Source: an uncultured Eubacterium sp.
GTDB taxonomy: Bacteria; Bacillota; Clostridia; Lachnospirales; Lachnospiraceae
Reading direction: 5' to 3'
Assembly (NCBI GenBank): GCA_900551945.1
Contig: URYE01000002.1
Coordinates: 22,484-86,483, forward strand
Length of the DNA stretch: 64,000 bases
The position numbers and the translations under genes were made by a program. Below, one piece after another: positions 18,272 through 27,494 of the stretch (the stretch's first letter is position 1; each line of letters begins with the position of its first letter). The notes under the pieces were generated by a model. That model was not told the origin of the DNA, did no database searches, and saw only the letters and a list, made by a program, of their open reading frames with translations.

Positions 18272-19357
18272 TTAATCTCCAAGACAAAGCCCCAATTGTC
18301 TAGCCTGTAATACGACATCAGATTGTGGGTCAACCTTTCTTGTCTTACCTGCAACTTCACTAATAGGTATAATATCTATCTGATTATTCTTTACACATGG
18401 CATATATCCATATTTTCCTGCCATAATAAGTTCTGCCGCTTTAACGCCTAGTCTTGTTGCTAAAACTCTATCATAAGCATTAGGCTGTCCACCCCTTTGA
18501 ACATGACCTGGTACAGTTACTCTTACTTCATGGCCACAAAGCTCAGTAATCTTATCTCCAATCTTATATGCTACTGATGGATATTTTCCTGCTTCACTAG
18601 CTCTTAATTCTTTTAACTTCTTCTTTGTAAGAAGTGCCTCCTCTTGTGAAATAGCTCCTTCTGCGACTGCAATTATTGTAAAATGCTTACCCTCTTGTGT
18701 TCTTTTACTTATTGCATTAATAATTGACTCCATTTTATATGGAATTTCTGGAATAAGAATAATATCTGCTCCGCCTGCAATGCCTGCGTATAATGTAAGC
18801 CAACCCGTCTTATGCCCCATAAGCTCTACTATAAACACTCTACTGTGAGAAGCCGCTGTGGTATGTATACAGTCAATTGTATTAGACGCAATATCAATAG
18901 CAGACTGAAAACCAAAGCTCATATCAGTTCCATAAAGGTCATTATCAATAGTCTTAGGAAGTGTAACTATATTAAGTCCATTTTCACTAAGAAGATTAGC
19001 AGTCTTATGAGAACCATTACCACCAAGCACTACAAGACAATCAAGTTGTAATTCTTTATAAGTGTTAATCATTGACTGTACTTTGTCATTGCCATCCTCG
19101 TCTGGCATATTAATATATTTAAAAGGTGTTCTTGACGTTCCAAGTATTGTTCCACCCTTTGTTAATATTCCTGCAAAATCATCTTTTTTAAGAAGTTTAT
19201 AATTCTTTTTTATAAGTCCTTTATATCCATCTAAAAAACCAAATATACTTACATCATCACAATTTTTATAAAGAGTCTTTGCAACACCTCTCATTGCAAC
19301 ATTAAGTGCCTGACAATCTCCACCACTTGTCAACATTCCTACTCTAAGCATATACAT
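18272..19357 (-). CDS. pfkA: 6-phosphofructokinase
   Basis: 361 residues. Phosphorylates fructose 6-phosphate in glycolysis. Motifs: LTSGGDCQALN at the N-terminus, LGGNGSHKTA and PKTIDNDLYGTDMSFGF in the active site, and VPGHVQRGGQPNAYDR near the C-terminus. Glycine at the first specificity position (GGNGS) suggests ATP, while lysine at the second (PKTIDND, instead of PGTIDND) is shared with PPi-dependent and mixed-group enzymes. The phosphoryl donor is therefore probably ATP but not certain. The start follows GGAAGG. Confidence 0.92.
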   Translation of the reverse strand: MYMLRVGMLTSGGDCQALNVAMRGVAKTLYKNCDDVSIFGFLDGYKGLIKKNYKLLKKDDFAGILTKGGTILGTSRTPFKYINMPDEDGNDKVQSMINTYKELQLDCLVVLGGNGSHKTANLLSENGLNIVTLPKTIDNDLYGTDMSFGFQSAIDIASNTIDCIHTTAASHSRVFIVELMGHKTGWLTLYAGIAGGADIILIPEIPYKMESIINAISKRTQEGKHFTIIAVAEGAISQEEALLTKKKLKELRASEAGKYPSVAYKIGDKITELCGHEVRVTVPGHVQRGGQPNAYDRVLATRLGVKAAELIMAGKYGYMPCVKNNQIDIIPISEVAGKTRKVDPQSDVVLQARQLGLCLGD

Positions 19358-19525
19358 TTACCTTCCCTTCTTTTATATTTTCATATTATCAGATAACTAC
19401 TCTGAATTTACTACGAATTTCTTACTTTTATAATAACACAACGTAGGTCAATGTTAAATGAATTTTAATACTTATATGTAAAATCTAATTGTCTTGTTAT
19501 GTTAATTCTATGTAAAATTTATATA

Positions 19526-19586
19526 AAAAAAGCTGTTGTATAAAAGCTTTATAATATATAAAGTTTATTAATACAACAGCTTGTTC
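19526..19586 (-). terminator. Terminator of pepT
   Basis: Arms AGCTGTTGTAT and ATACAACAGCT close an AT-rich loop containing a second small stem; T-run on the minus strand. Confidence 0.8.
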
Positions 19587-20840
19587 TTATTTATAATCCA
19601 TCTGTACAAGACTTATAAGAATATCTACTATCTTTTCCATAGATTGCACACAGCAATATTCATATTTTCCATGAAAATTATGACCACCTGCACAAAGATT
19701 TGGACAAGGAACTCCCATAAAGGAAAGTCTTGCTCCGTCTGTGCCACCTCTTATCGGTTGAACTTTAGGCTCTACACCATTATCAAGCATAGCTTTTTTA
19801 GCATTGTCAATAAGAAACATATATGGCTCTATCTTTTCTTTCATATTATAATATTGGTCTTTAATTTCAATTACAAAACTTTCATCTCCATATTTATCAT
19901 TTAACTTATTGCATATATTTACAAACGTTTCTTTTTTCTTTTCAAATATTTTTCTGTCATGGTCTCTTATTATATATTCCATATGAGCTTCTTCAACTGT
20001 ACCATCAAGCTTAATAAGGTGATAAAAGCCCTCATACCCACTTGTATACACAGGTTTTTCATTTTGTGGAAGCAAACTTTCTAATTCCATCGCCATTAGT
20101 GAAGCATTTTTCATTTTACCTTTGGCTTCTCCTGGGTGAACACTTCTTCCATGAATAGTAACATTTGCCAAAGCCGCATTGAAATTTTCATACTCCAATT
20201 CACCAATAGCACCACCGTCTACAGTATAAGCATAATCTGCGCCAAAACTTTTAACATCAAAATAGTCCATTCCACCACCAACTTCTTCATCTGGTGTAAA
20301 TGCTATAGCAATCTTTCCATGTTTTATATTATCATGTGTCATAAGATATTCTGCCATTGCCATAATCTCAGCAACCCCAGCTTTGTCATCTGCGCCTAAA
20401 AGTGTAGTGCCATCTGTTGTTATAATATCATTGCCTTTATATGCAAGCAATTCCGGAAAATCTTTAGGACTTAACACAATACCAGCTTCACTATTAAGTA
20501 CAATATCTTCTCCATCATAATCTTTTACTATATGAGCATTAACATTTTTACCCGAAACTTCTGGTGATGTATCTATATGTGAAATAAAGCCTATCACTTT
20601 GTCATTTTCTTTAGCTTCACTATTAGCAGGAATTGCCGCATATACATAACAATATTTTTCGTCATATATAACTTGACTAATTCCCATATCTTTTAATTCT
20701 TGTGCTAATCTAATAGCAAGACTTTTTTGTTTATCTGTGCTTGGAAACTTTTCTGAGTATTCATCTGACTGCGTATCAACTTTTATATATCTTAAAAAGC
20801 GATTAATAACATTTGAATTATTTTCTTTTATATCTGCCAT
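19587..20840 (-). CDS. pepT: Tripeptide aminopeptidase PepT
   Basis: About 417 residues; the second ATG, six bases after GGAG, is preferred. M20-family di-zinc peptidase that removes the N-terminal residue from tripeptides in the cytosol. Metal-site motifs are visible: FISHIDTSPEV, TLLGADDKAGVAEI, FTPDEEVGGGMDYF and CPNLCAGGHNFHG. Single gene with its own terminator. Confidence 0.95.
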   Translation of the reverse strand: MADIKENNSNVINRFLRYIKVDTQSDEYSEKFPSTDKQKSLAIRLAQELKDMGISQVIYDEKYCYVYAAIPANSEAKENDKVIGFISHIDTSPEVSGKNVNAHIVKDYDGEDIVLNSEAGIVLSPKDFPELLAYKGNDIITTDGTTLLGADDKAGVAEIMAMAEYLMTHDNIKHGKIAIAFTPDEEVGGGMDYFDVKSFGADYAYTVDGGAIGELEYENFNAALANVTIHGRSVHPGEAKGKMKNASLMAMELESLLPQNEKPVYTSGYEGFYHLIKLDGTVEEAHMEYIIRDHDRKIFEKKKETFVNICNKLNDKYGDESFVIEIKDQYYNMKEKIEPYMFLIDNAKKAMLDNGVEPKVQPIRGGTDGARLSFMGVPCPNLCAGGHNFHGKYEYCCVQSMEKIVDILISLVQMDYK

Positions 20841-20891
20841 ATTAAACTCCATTCCATCAATATTTAAACTTAATATTTACAACTTTATTAA

Positions 20892-22046
20892 TTAATATTC
20901 TGTATTTTCGTACACTTCTCCAGTTTCAGGATTGACCGTTATCCCATTTACCTCAAGATGTTCATCTATTTGGATTACTAGGCATTTCTTTCCTTCTATT
21001 ATCATAGTATCTACTAGGTCAGTTCTATCTGGGTTAATCTTTACAACTACATCTGGTGTCTTTACTTCAAATTTTCTTGTTTCAGCAATATTTTCTGCCA
21101 TAAATGTTGCATTTTCACCAGCCTGCATCTCAAAATGTTCTTCAAAATCATTTAACTTTTCTTCTTCTACTCCACTTTTTTCAAGTAGCTCTTTTACTTC
21201 AGTTTTATCAAGAATTACAGGTTCAGGCTCACTTTTCTTTTCTTGTATCATTTCATTTAAGTTGTCGTGTATATTTTTAATAATTTCATAGTCACAATCT
21301 TCACCTAACGTTTCAGTTACAAGTGTTTGAAATATTTCTTTTTGATTTCCTGCTGTAAGTGGTACTTCACAATCAAGAACACTTGATAAAAATTGATACT
21401 CAAACATATTGGCATCTTTAGAATAATATAACACCTTATCCCCATCTTCTTGTCTGTTATTAAATGCTGGAAACAAAAAGCCAATATCCGGTAAATCTAC
21501 CATGTGACTTTGTTCTTGATTATGAAACATATTGTCATTTTCATTATAACTTAATCCCGGTTTTGACAGTGAAACATGACATATACTACACAATATATAA
21601 TCATATACTTCATCAGAAGCATCTTCCATTTCAATATTGTCTTTTGTTTTGCCAGGTATATCATACACCTGATGTATAAGAAGAATAATGTAGTTACCTA
21701 TATAACTGTAACTTGAGATTACCTTATCATAAAACTGCTCTAAAAGCTTGTCATCTTCTAAGCCACTATCTCTTAACTTATAAAGAAATGTTCTCGCTCC
21801 CTCATCCATATATGAGTCTGTAGTAAACTGCATATTTATAAGATTTTTTCCTGTAGTTCCTGAAAGTGTCTTTTTAAATATCTCAAAATATTTGTGCTGT
21901 TCTTCTTCTGGAAGATTAAGAAACCTTTGATTTATCTTTGTGATTTTATTTTTTTCTCCATCAACATAACAACCACAAATTCTTGCTATTGAACACTCCT
22001 CTAACTTATATAATCCTTTTATTTCATTTATTTCTTTCTTTATCAT
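20892..22046 (-). CDS. DUF4317 family protein
   Basis: 384 residues matching the DUF4317 family of Clostridia, recognisable from the N-terminal phrase CSIARICGCYVDGEKNKI. Cytoplasmic: no signal peptide or membrane segment. The C-terminal half is acidic and helical, ending with a beta-rich piece (GKKCLVIQIDEHLEVNGITV). Ribosome-binding site GGAG before the ATG. Function unknown. It ends 51 bases before pepT and may share its transcript. Confidence 0.85.
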   Translation of the reverse strand: MIKKEINEIKGLYKLEECSIARICGCYVDGEKNKITKINQRFLNLPEEEQHKYFEIFKKTLSGTTGKNLINMQFTTDSYMDEGARTFLYKLRDSGLEDDKLLEQFYDKVISSYSYIGNYIILLIHQVYDIPGKTKDNIEMEDASDEVYDYILCSICHVSLSKPGLSYNENDNMFHNQEQSHMVDLPDIGFLFPAFNNRQEDGDKVLYYSKDANMFEYQFLSSVLDCEVPLTAGNQKEIFQTLVTETLGEDCDYEIIKNIHDNLNEMIQEKKSEPEPVILDKTEVKELLEKSGVEEEKLNDFEEHFEMQAGENATFMAENIAETRKFEVKTPDVVVKINPDRTDLVDTMIIEGKKCLVIQIDEHLEVNGITVNPETGEVYENTEY

Positions 22047-22339
22047 AAATACATCTCCATTTTATATCTTTACAAATAATAATACTCGACATAACTAAAA
22101 TTTACAAGATAACAAATGGACTAGCTAACTTATATTCATAAAATACACCACTAAATACTATTTATATCTAATTATCCAATATATACAATAACTACAACCT
22201 ATGTACTATAAATATAAGAGTAATGTTTTACTTTATTTTTTATAGTTTACAAAAATATGCTATATTATTACACTATATTGCTATTATTTTAATATAATTT
22301 GCAATATACTTACCAAAAACCAATACAATAACTATTTAA

Positions 22340-22388
22340 CTTTTAATAATTATATTTCCCCATCTTTATAAATTATAATTATTAAAAG
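22340..22388 (+). promoter_or_regulatory. Perfect 15-bp inverted repeat before the HPr-like gene
   Basis: Arms CTTTTAATAATTATA and TATAATTATTAAAAG flank a 19-base loop containing TTTCCCCATC, ending 26 bases before the start codon and 12 before the GGAGG. If transcribed it is a stable leader hairpin with a C-rich loop that could pair with the ribosome-binding site; it could also be an operator. The rest of the ~370-base gap upstream is AT-rich and shows nothing else. Confidence 0.5.
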
Positions 22389-22414
22389 AATATACGTTTG
22401 AATGGAGGATTATT

Positions 22415-22666
22415 ATGAATTCCAATCATAAAACACTTTTATATCAAATTCAGCTTAATACTACAGATAATGCCGTAAAATTCGTCAATGCTGTTAATTC
22501 TCTTGATGGTAATTTTGACCTTCATATGGGAAGCTATTGCTTTGACGCAAAATCAATGCTTGGCGTTTTAAGTATGGACCCACGACGTATAATGCTTCTT
22601 CACGTTGTAAGCAATGTAGACAACGTAGAAACTGTTAATACAACTCTTGAACCTTTTTGTGTTTAA
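22415..22666 (+). CDS. HPr-family protein without the phosphorylatable histidine
   Basis: 83 residues resembling PTS HPr/Crh: the segment GSYCFDAKSMLGVLSMDPRR matches the HPr region around Ser46 (SIMGVMSLG-type). No histidine sits at the position equivalent to His15 (TDNAVKFVNAVNS replaces the RPA motif), so it cannot carry phosphate from enzyme I. By analogy with Crh it might be a regulatory serine-type HPr. Such HPr-like proteins are common in Lachnospiraceae. It is the only plus-strand gene in the first 27 kb and has a strong AATGGAGG site. Confidence 0.75.
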   Translation: MNSNHKTLLYQIQLNTTDNAVKFVNAVNSLDGNFDLHMGSYCFDAKSMLGVLSMDPRRIMLLHVVSNVDNVETVNTTLEPFCV

Positions 22667-22694
22667 AATTTAATGTATTAACTTGATTTAGCAC

Positions 22695-22776
22695 AAAAAA
22701 GCTGTTCTACTGATAAAAATATATAGGTTTTAACATTATTTATCCTGCATATTTTATCTGTAGAACAGCTTTTTAT
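22695..22776. terminator. Bidirectional terminator between HPr-like gene and symporter
   Basis: Arms AAAAGCTGTTCTAC and GTAGAACAGCTTTT flank a long AT-rich loop, with A/T runs on both sides; it serves both convergent genes. Confidence 0.8.
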
Positions 22777-22788
22777 ATAAATTTATCT

Positions 22789-24201
22789 TTATTTATTTGC
22801 TTTTAATCTCTTAAAAAAGTCTTTTGTTTCTCTTGCAACAACTCCACTTAATGCAAATAATGCAATCATGTTAGGGAGTGCCATCATTCCATTAAAAATA
22901 TCAGCTATAGTCCATACTGCACTTACTGTCATATATGGGCCTATAAATACTGCGATTATATATATCCAACGAAATCTCTTTACATGTGTCATATTACCAC
23001 CTGTAAGATATTCAAGACATCTTTCACTATAGTAATTCCAACCTAAAATAGTAGTAAATGCAAAAAATATAAGACACATCATAAGTATAAATGCAGATAT
23101 TGACTCTGGAATTGGAAGTCCCTTTTGGAAAGCATAAGTTGTAACAGCAACTCCTTCAAGCCCTTCTACCTGCCATGCACCAGTTAGTACAATTGAAAGT
23201 CCTGTAAGAGTACATATCACAATAGTATCAATAAATGTACCTGTCATACTTACAAGTCCTTGACGAACTGGCTCATTAGTCTGAGCAGCGGCGGCAGCTA
23301 TTGGCGCACTTCCTAAACCTGCTTCATTTGAAAATATACCTCTTGCCACACCTTTTTGCATAGCAACTAAAATACTTCCTACCATACCACCTGTAACAGC
23401 CTTTGGTGAGAATGCGGCTTTTACAATTGTAACAAATGCTGCTGGCACTTTTGTTATATTGCATACTATTAAAGTTACAACAAATAATACATAGATTACA
23501 GCCATAAATGGAACTATAACCTGACTTACATTTGCAATACGCTTAACACCACCTATTAATACTGCTGTTACACACAATGCTAATACAAAAGAAGCAATTA
23601 CAACAGACCATGAATATTCACCTAGAAATGGAATATTAACACAGTGAGTATTATTAGGGTCAAATAAACCATTTACAGCACTTGAAATACCATTTACCTG
23701 ACTAAATGTTCCTATGCCAAAAAGTCCTACACAAACTCCAAAAAAGGCAAATACTTTTGCAAGCCATTTCCATTTTGCTCCCATACCTTGCTCTATGTAA
23801 TAGAATGGCCCACCAAGACTATGACCACTCTCATCCACAATTCTGTACTTTACAGCAAGAAGTCCTTCTGAATACTTTGTTGCCATTCCAAAAAATGCAG
23901 CAACAATCATCCAAAATAATGCTCCTGGTCCACCTGCACATACAGCAGTTGCAACACCTACTATATTACCAGTACCTATTGTGGCACTAAGGGCTGTACA
24001 AAGAGCCGCAAAACTTGATATTTCACCCGTTGCGTCTTCTTCGTTTTTAATCATCCACTTTAATGCTAGTGGAAGTTTTCTAATCTGAAGTAATCCAAGA
24101 CGGATTGTAAATAATATACCTCCCGCCATGATAAGCACCATAAGTGGTACACCCCAGACAAAATTGTCAACACTTACCAAAAAACTATTAATAGCTTCCA
24201 T
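22789..24201 (-). CDS. Sodium:alanine/glycine symporter (AGCS family)
   Basis: 470 residues with about ten hydrophobic segments. AGCS hallmarks are visible: SFAALCTALSATIGTGNIVG, GPGALFWMIVAAFFGMATKYSE and ARGIFSNEAGLGSAPIAAAAA. Imports alanine or glycine with sodium. The leader carries a tandem glycine riboswitch, so glycine is the likely physiological substrate and regulatory ligand. The ATG follows GAGAGGACA. Confidence 0.93.
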   Translation of the reverse strand: MEAINSFLVSVDNFVWGVPLMVLIMAGGILFTIRLGLLQIRKLPLALKWMIKNEEDATGEISSFAALCTALSATIGTGNIVGVATAVCAGGPGALFWMIVAAFFGMATKYSEGLLAVKYRIVDESGHSLGGPFYYIEQGMGAKWKWLAKVFAFFGVCVGLFGIGTFSQVNGISSAVNGLFDPNNTHCVNIPFLGEYSWSVVIASFVLALCVTAVLIGGVKRIANVSQVIVPFMAVIYVLFVVTLIVCNITKVPAAFVTIVKAAFSPKAVTGGMVGSILVAMQKGVARGIFSNEAGLGSAPIAAAAAQTNEPVRQGLVSMTGTFIDTIVICTLTGLSIVLTGAWQVEGLEGVAVTTYAFQKGLPIPESISAFILMMCLIFFAFTTILGWNYYSERCLEYLTGGNMTHVKRFRWIYIIAVFIGPYMTVSAVWTIADIFNGMMALPNMIALFALSGVVARETKDFFKRLKANK

Positions 24202-24383
24202 TCTTTTGTCCTCTCTCTTTTCCTGCTGATAAAACTTTTGTTACAATAAACATAACCGCTTTACACAGCATAAAATTAGTGTACATATTTTGATACTATC
24301 TGGAAATTATAGATTAAGAACTTAAGAAATGTTATACTCTGATAATAGACTATTCTATAAATATTCTATTGTCATAAATTAAG

Positions 24384-24565
24384 AATTTCTCTGTCCTTTT
24401 GCCTGAGAGATTAATACTTTTGTATTTTGCACCTTCGGCTCCTGATTAACAGGTATCTCCAGAGAGCTGATCCATTTACAGTTGCACTGGCACGCCAGCA
24501 CCTGAGAGTGTTACTCCTTCGGTAGATAATAAATCATCGTTTTCCTGCAAACTTCATTTCAGCAA
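24384..24565 (-). promoter_or_regulatory. Tandem glycine riboswitch
   Basis: Read on the minus strand, two aptamers follow each other: the first with CCGAAGGAGTAA ... ACTCTCAGGTG, the second opening with CTCTGGAGA and containing GAGCCGAAGGTGCAA ... CTCTCAGGCAAAAGGACAGAG split at the usual conserved blocks. It lies ~180 bases upstream of the AGCS symporter, a known context for this class. Confidence 0.92.
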
Positions 24566-24661
24566 TGTACTTCCATTACTATATTACTTATTAATAATTT
24601 TTTCAATAAGTTTTAAGGATTTTTTTAGATTTTTAATACATTTAATCATAAAACCTTATTA

Positions 24662-24859
24662 TTATTTGCCTTTAAACATATCTTCAAGCTTTTCACCAGC
24701 ACTTTTTACACCTTCCTCAAGTGTTTGTGCCATTCCTTCTATTTTTTTATCAATTTGCTTTTCCTTTACAAAGTCTTCTACTTTATCAGCAGTTTTATTT
24801 GTAATATCAACAGCTTTTCCAACTCCATTTAATACTTTTTCTTTATTAATTAATGACAT
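24662..24859 (-). CDS. Small amphipathic helical protein
   Basis: 65 residues, taken from the second ATG because GGAG lies seven bases before it. Lysine- and glutamate-rich with a regular helical pattern (KAVDITNKTADKVEDFVKEK ... LEEGVKSAGEKLEDMF) like YtxH or apolipoprotein-like stress proteins, but no membrane segment. Function unknown. It lies 36 bases downstream of the next gene and is probably co-transcribed. Confidence 0.65.
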   Translation of the reverse strand: MSLINKEKVLNGVGKAVDITNKTADKVEDFVKEKQIDKKIEGMAQTLEEGVKSAGEKLEDMFKGK

Positions 24860-24895
24860 TTTCATTCTCCATTCTTATGCTTTTACCTGCATATA

Positions 24896-25555
24896 TTATC
24901 CATTAAAACTAACTGTGCCAACTTCACATTGTAAATCTGGAAAATAGCTTATTTCTACTTGTGAATATTCATCACTATCGCTTTCTTTTTCAAATGGGTC
25001 TTTATAGAGTTTATTATTCTTTTTACCTTGTTTTGCTTCTTCTTGTGTAGCAGGAAGCGATTTATAAAAATCAGACTCTCTAAAAGTCTTCATCGCATCA
25101 TTATAAGCAGCAATTAAAGCTTTTGCCATTGGTTCATCTTTATTTACTCTTAACATCGCATTCGTATAAATATCATTAGCCTGCTCTTTTGATTTACAAT
25201 GTTTAAGACTTTCTTCAAGAGCTTGTCTTTGCATTTGTATTCTCAAAACATGCGGATACAACTCTGGCATATATTTTTTTATATACTGCATCTGTTCATT
25301 ACTAAGTTTCTTCCCCTGTTCAAGCATTTGAATAATTTTATTTTCATACTCTTGCTTCTTTTGTTCGCTCATTTCACTTACAGGGTCAGTTATTTTATCT
25401 ACATATTCTCTTACACTATTAAGATACTTTGAAATAGCTATTCTTATATTTTCATCACTATTATCATTGGTATTTATATTAGTATTGGCATTTTTTGAAT
25501 TTTTATTTATATTATCTTTTTGTTGGTTTTCTAACTTAATTTGTCTTATGTCCAT
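24896..25555 (-). CDS. Hypothetical protein
   Basis: 219 residues, hydrophilic, no signal or membrane segments. The N-terminus is Asn/Lys/Asp-rich and probably disordered (~1-35), followed by a helical, Gln/Lys/Glu-rich body (YENKIIQMLEQGKKLSNEQM ...). It ends with a short beta-like tail (VEISYFPDLQCEVGTVSFNG). Strong AGGAGG ribosome-binding site. I do not recognise the family. Confidence 0.7.
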   Translation of the reverse strand: MDIRQIKLENQQKDNINKNSKNANTNINTNDNSDENIRIAISKYLNSVREYVDKITDPVSEMSEQKKQEYENKIIQMLEQGKKLSNEQMQYIKKYMPELYPHVLRIQMQRQALEESLKHCKSKEQANDIYTNAMLRVNKDEPMAKALIAAYNDAMKTFRESDFYKSLPATQEEAKQGKKNNKLYKDPFEKESDSDEYSQVEISYFPDLQCEVGTVSFNG

Positions 25556-25604
25556 ATATAATTTCCTCCTAGTTAAATATATTTACAACTTACTTGTAAC
25601 AATT

Positions 25605-25635
25605 GCCAAAGTCTTGTGCAATCACAGACTTTGGC
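25605..25635 (-). terminator. Probable terminator after the aminotransferase gene
   Basis: 10-bp arms GCCAAAGTCT and AGACTTTGGC, extended by AACAAT/ATTGTT, lie ~140 bases past the stop codon. The U-tract is modest. Confidence 0.5.
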
Positions 25636-25775
25636 TTATTGTTTGCATAAATAAAATTAATTGCAATTATTATATCTATATTTTGTATATTAAAAATTGA
25701 TACAGCAATTTTAATCTTTAAAATACTTTTAACTAATAACTAATTATATATAAATTATCGACAAATATATTTTTT

Positions 25776-26966
25776 TTAATTATATTTTTCTTTTAAACGC
25801 TTAAATGCAGCAAATGAACGTTCAATCATATCTTCATCAACACAATATGCTATTCTTACAAATCCCGGACAGCCAAAACCTGTTGCTGATACTATAAGAA
25901 TATTTTCTTCTTTTGCCTTTTCACAAAATGCGTCTGCGTCATCTTCAAGTGCCTTAACAAACATATAAAATGCTCCATCTGGTTTGAAACATTCATATCC
26001 CAATTCAGTAAGCCCATTATATAAAATATCTCTATTTTTCTTATAAATATTAATATCTCCTGTTTGACCTACACACTTTACAAGCATTTTTTGGAAAATA
26101 CTAGGCGCACATACATAACCTAAAGCCCTACCAGCTCCGCATATTGCTGCATAAAGTTCCTTACTTTCATAAGCTTCATCCGGCACAATAACAAAGCCAA
26201 TTCTTTCTCCAGGTAAAGATAAAGATTTACTGTAAGAATAACATACAAGTGTATTGTTATAATATTTTGTAACATAAGGAACTTCAATTCCATCATAAGC
26301 AATTTCCCTATATGGCTCGTCTGAAATAATAAATATTTGTGTATTGTATTCATTTGATTTTCTTTCTAACAGTGACGCTAATTTTTCTATTGTAGCTTTT
26401 GAATAAACTGCTCCAGATGGGTTATTAGGTGAATTAATTATAACACCTTTAGTATTTTTATTTATCTTCTGCTCAAGTTCATCAAAATTAATCTGAAAAT
26501 TAGTTGTATCAGCTGATACAACAACAAGCTTTGCTCCCGAACTTTCTACAAATACATTATATTCTGGAAAATATGGGGCAATAGTTATAAACTCGTCGTT
26601 TTCTGATGTTGTAAGTGCTTTAAAACAAAGTGACAATGATGCTGCCGCCCCCATTGTCATATAAAAATTATTTTCTGTAAAATGTGTACCATATGTATTA
26701 TTTAAGTAATCTGCTATGGCTTTTCTTGTCTGTACATCACCTTGAGCTGATGTATATCCATGAACTGTTATTGAGTCATTGTTATCCATTATTTCTTTTA
26801 ATGTTTCATTTACAATTGCTGGAGATGGAACTGTTGGATTACCTAAACTAAAATCAAATACATTTTCAGCCCCTACTTTGGCTACTTGTTGTTTTCCATA
26901 TTCAAATAATTCTCTTATAGCTGACCTTTTGCTTCCAAGTTCATACATTTTTTTAGAAACTATCAT
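25776..26966 (-). CDS. PLP-dependent aminotransferase, class I/II
   Basis: 396-residue cytosolic fold-type I aminotransferase. Cofactor motifs are visible: FDFSLGNPTVPSP near the N-terminus, INSPNNPSGAVYS, ISDEPYREIAYDG and the PLP lysine in YSYSKSLSLPGERIGF. Probably an aspartate- or broad-range amino-acid aminotransferase; substrate not predictable by eye. GGAG before the ATG. It is the last core gene before the plasmid-type maintenance module and is transcribed away from it. Confidence 0.9.
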   Translation of the reverse strand: MIVSKKMYELGSKRSAIRELFEYGKQQVAKVGAENVFDFSLGNPTVPSPAIVNETLKEIMDNNDSITVHGYTSAQGDVQTRKAIADYLNNTYGTHFTENNFYMTMGAAASLSLCFKALTTSENDEFITIAPYFPEYNVFVESSGAKLVVVSADTTNFQINFDELEQKINKNTKGVIINSPNNPSGAVYSKATIEKLASLLERKSNEYNTQIFIISDEPYREIAYDGIEVPYVTKYYNNTLVCYSYSKSLSLPGERIGFVIVPDEAYESKELYAAICGAGRALGYVCAPSIFQKMLVKCVGQTGDINIYKKNRDILYNGLTELGYECFKPDGAFYMFVKALEDDADAFCEKAKEENILIVSATGFGCPGFVRIAYCVDEDMIERSFAAFKRLKEKYN

Positions 26967-27118
26967 ATTAACTCCATTTCCGAACGGCTTGACTAATATT
27001 TTTATAGGCTTAATTTCCGTTCTTTTATTTATATATTAACACTTTAATTCGTTGCATTAACTAGGTATATAATAACATATTTTGTTATATTAGTATATAA
27101 GTTTATTTAAAATCAAAA

Positions 27119-27134
27119 TGTTTCACATGAAACA
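27119..27134. promoter_or_regulatory. parS-like centromere site
   Basis: TGTTTCACATGAAACA matches the widely conserved ParB site TGTTTCACGTGAAACA at 15 of 16 positions, and lies 360 bases upstream of parA. It is the only such site noticed in the window. Confidence 0.7.
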
Positions 27135-27141
27135 TGTATAG

Positions 27142-27167
27142 AACATATGTTTTTTGAACATGTGTTC
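27142..27167. repeat. Two GAAC/GTTC dyads next to the parS-like site
   Basis: AACATATGTT (perfect palindrome) and GAACA-TG-TGTTC lie immediately beside the parS-like site. They share half-sites with the downstream 48-bp repeats and with the dyads near the parA start. Confidence 0.6.
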
Positions 27168-27171
27168 ATCT

Positions 27172-27328
27172 TGAACTCAGTTCACTTTTTTATTCACTTT
27201 TATTTTTGCACTTTAACTTTGAACTCAGTTCACTTTTTTGTTCACTTTTATTTTTGCACTTTAACTTTGAACTCAGTTCACTTTTTTATTCACTTTTATT
27301 TTGCACTTCAACTTTGAACTCAGTTCAC
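27172..27328. repeat. Four 48-bp direct repeats, each with a TGAACT/AGTTCA palindrome
   Basis: TGAACTCAGTTCAC begins at 27172, 27220, 27268 and 27315, giving periods of 48, 48 and 47 bases. Each unit is a 13-base palindrome (TGAACT-C-AGTTCA) followed by a T-rich spacer with a further TTCAC half-site and TTTGCACTT. The regular array between the parS-like site and the parAB promoter looks like a centromere or operator array for the partition proteins; iterons of a second origin are an alternative. Confidence 0.85.
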
Positions 27329-27378
27329 TTTTTTTATTCATTTTTCAAGTCTTTTTTATTGTACATTGGAATTATTTA

Positions 27379-27470
27379 TTGATTTTGAATAATTATAATG
27401 TATAATAAAAATATAAATATATGTTCAAAGAACAAACGTTCCGAACGTAGTTTCTTTAAACATACGTTCG
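27379..27470 (+). promoter_or_regulatory. parAB promoter and leader operators
   Basis: TTGATT and TATAAT with 16-base spacing form a sigma-A promoter. In the leader downstream follow GTTC-AAA-GAAC, ACGTTC-C-GAACGT and a further TACGTTCG half-site. Placed at the start of the transcript these dyads are likely autoregulatory sites for ParA or ParB. Confidence 0.6.
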
Positions 27471-27494
27471 ATATTAAGAAAAGGAAGGTATGCT

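Noticed and set aside
27172-27328. CRISPR array
   Set aside because: The four 48-bp units are contiguous and nearly identical throughout, with no variable spacers and no cas genes nearby.
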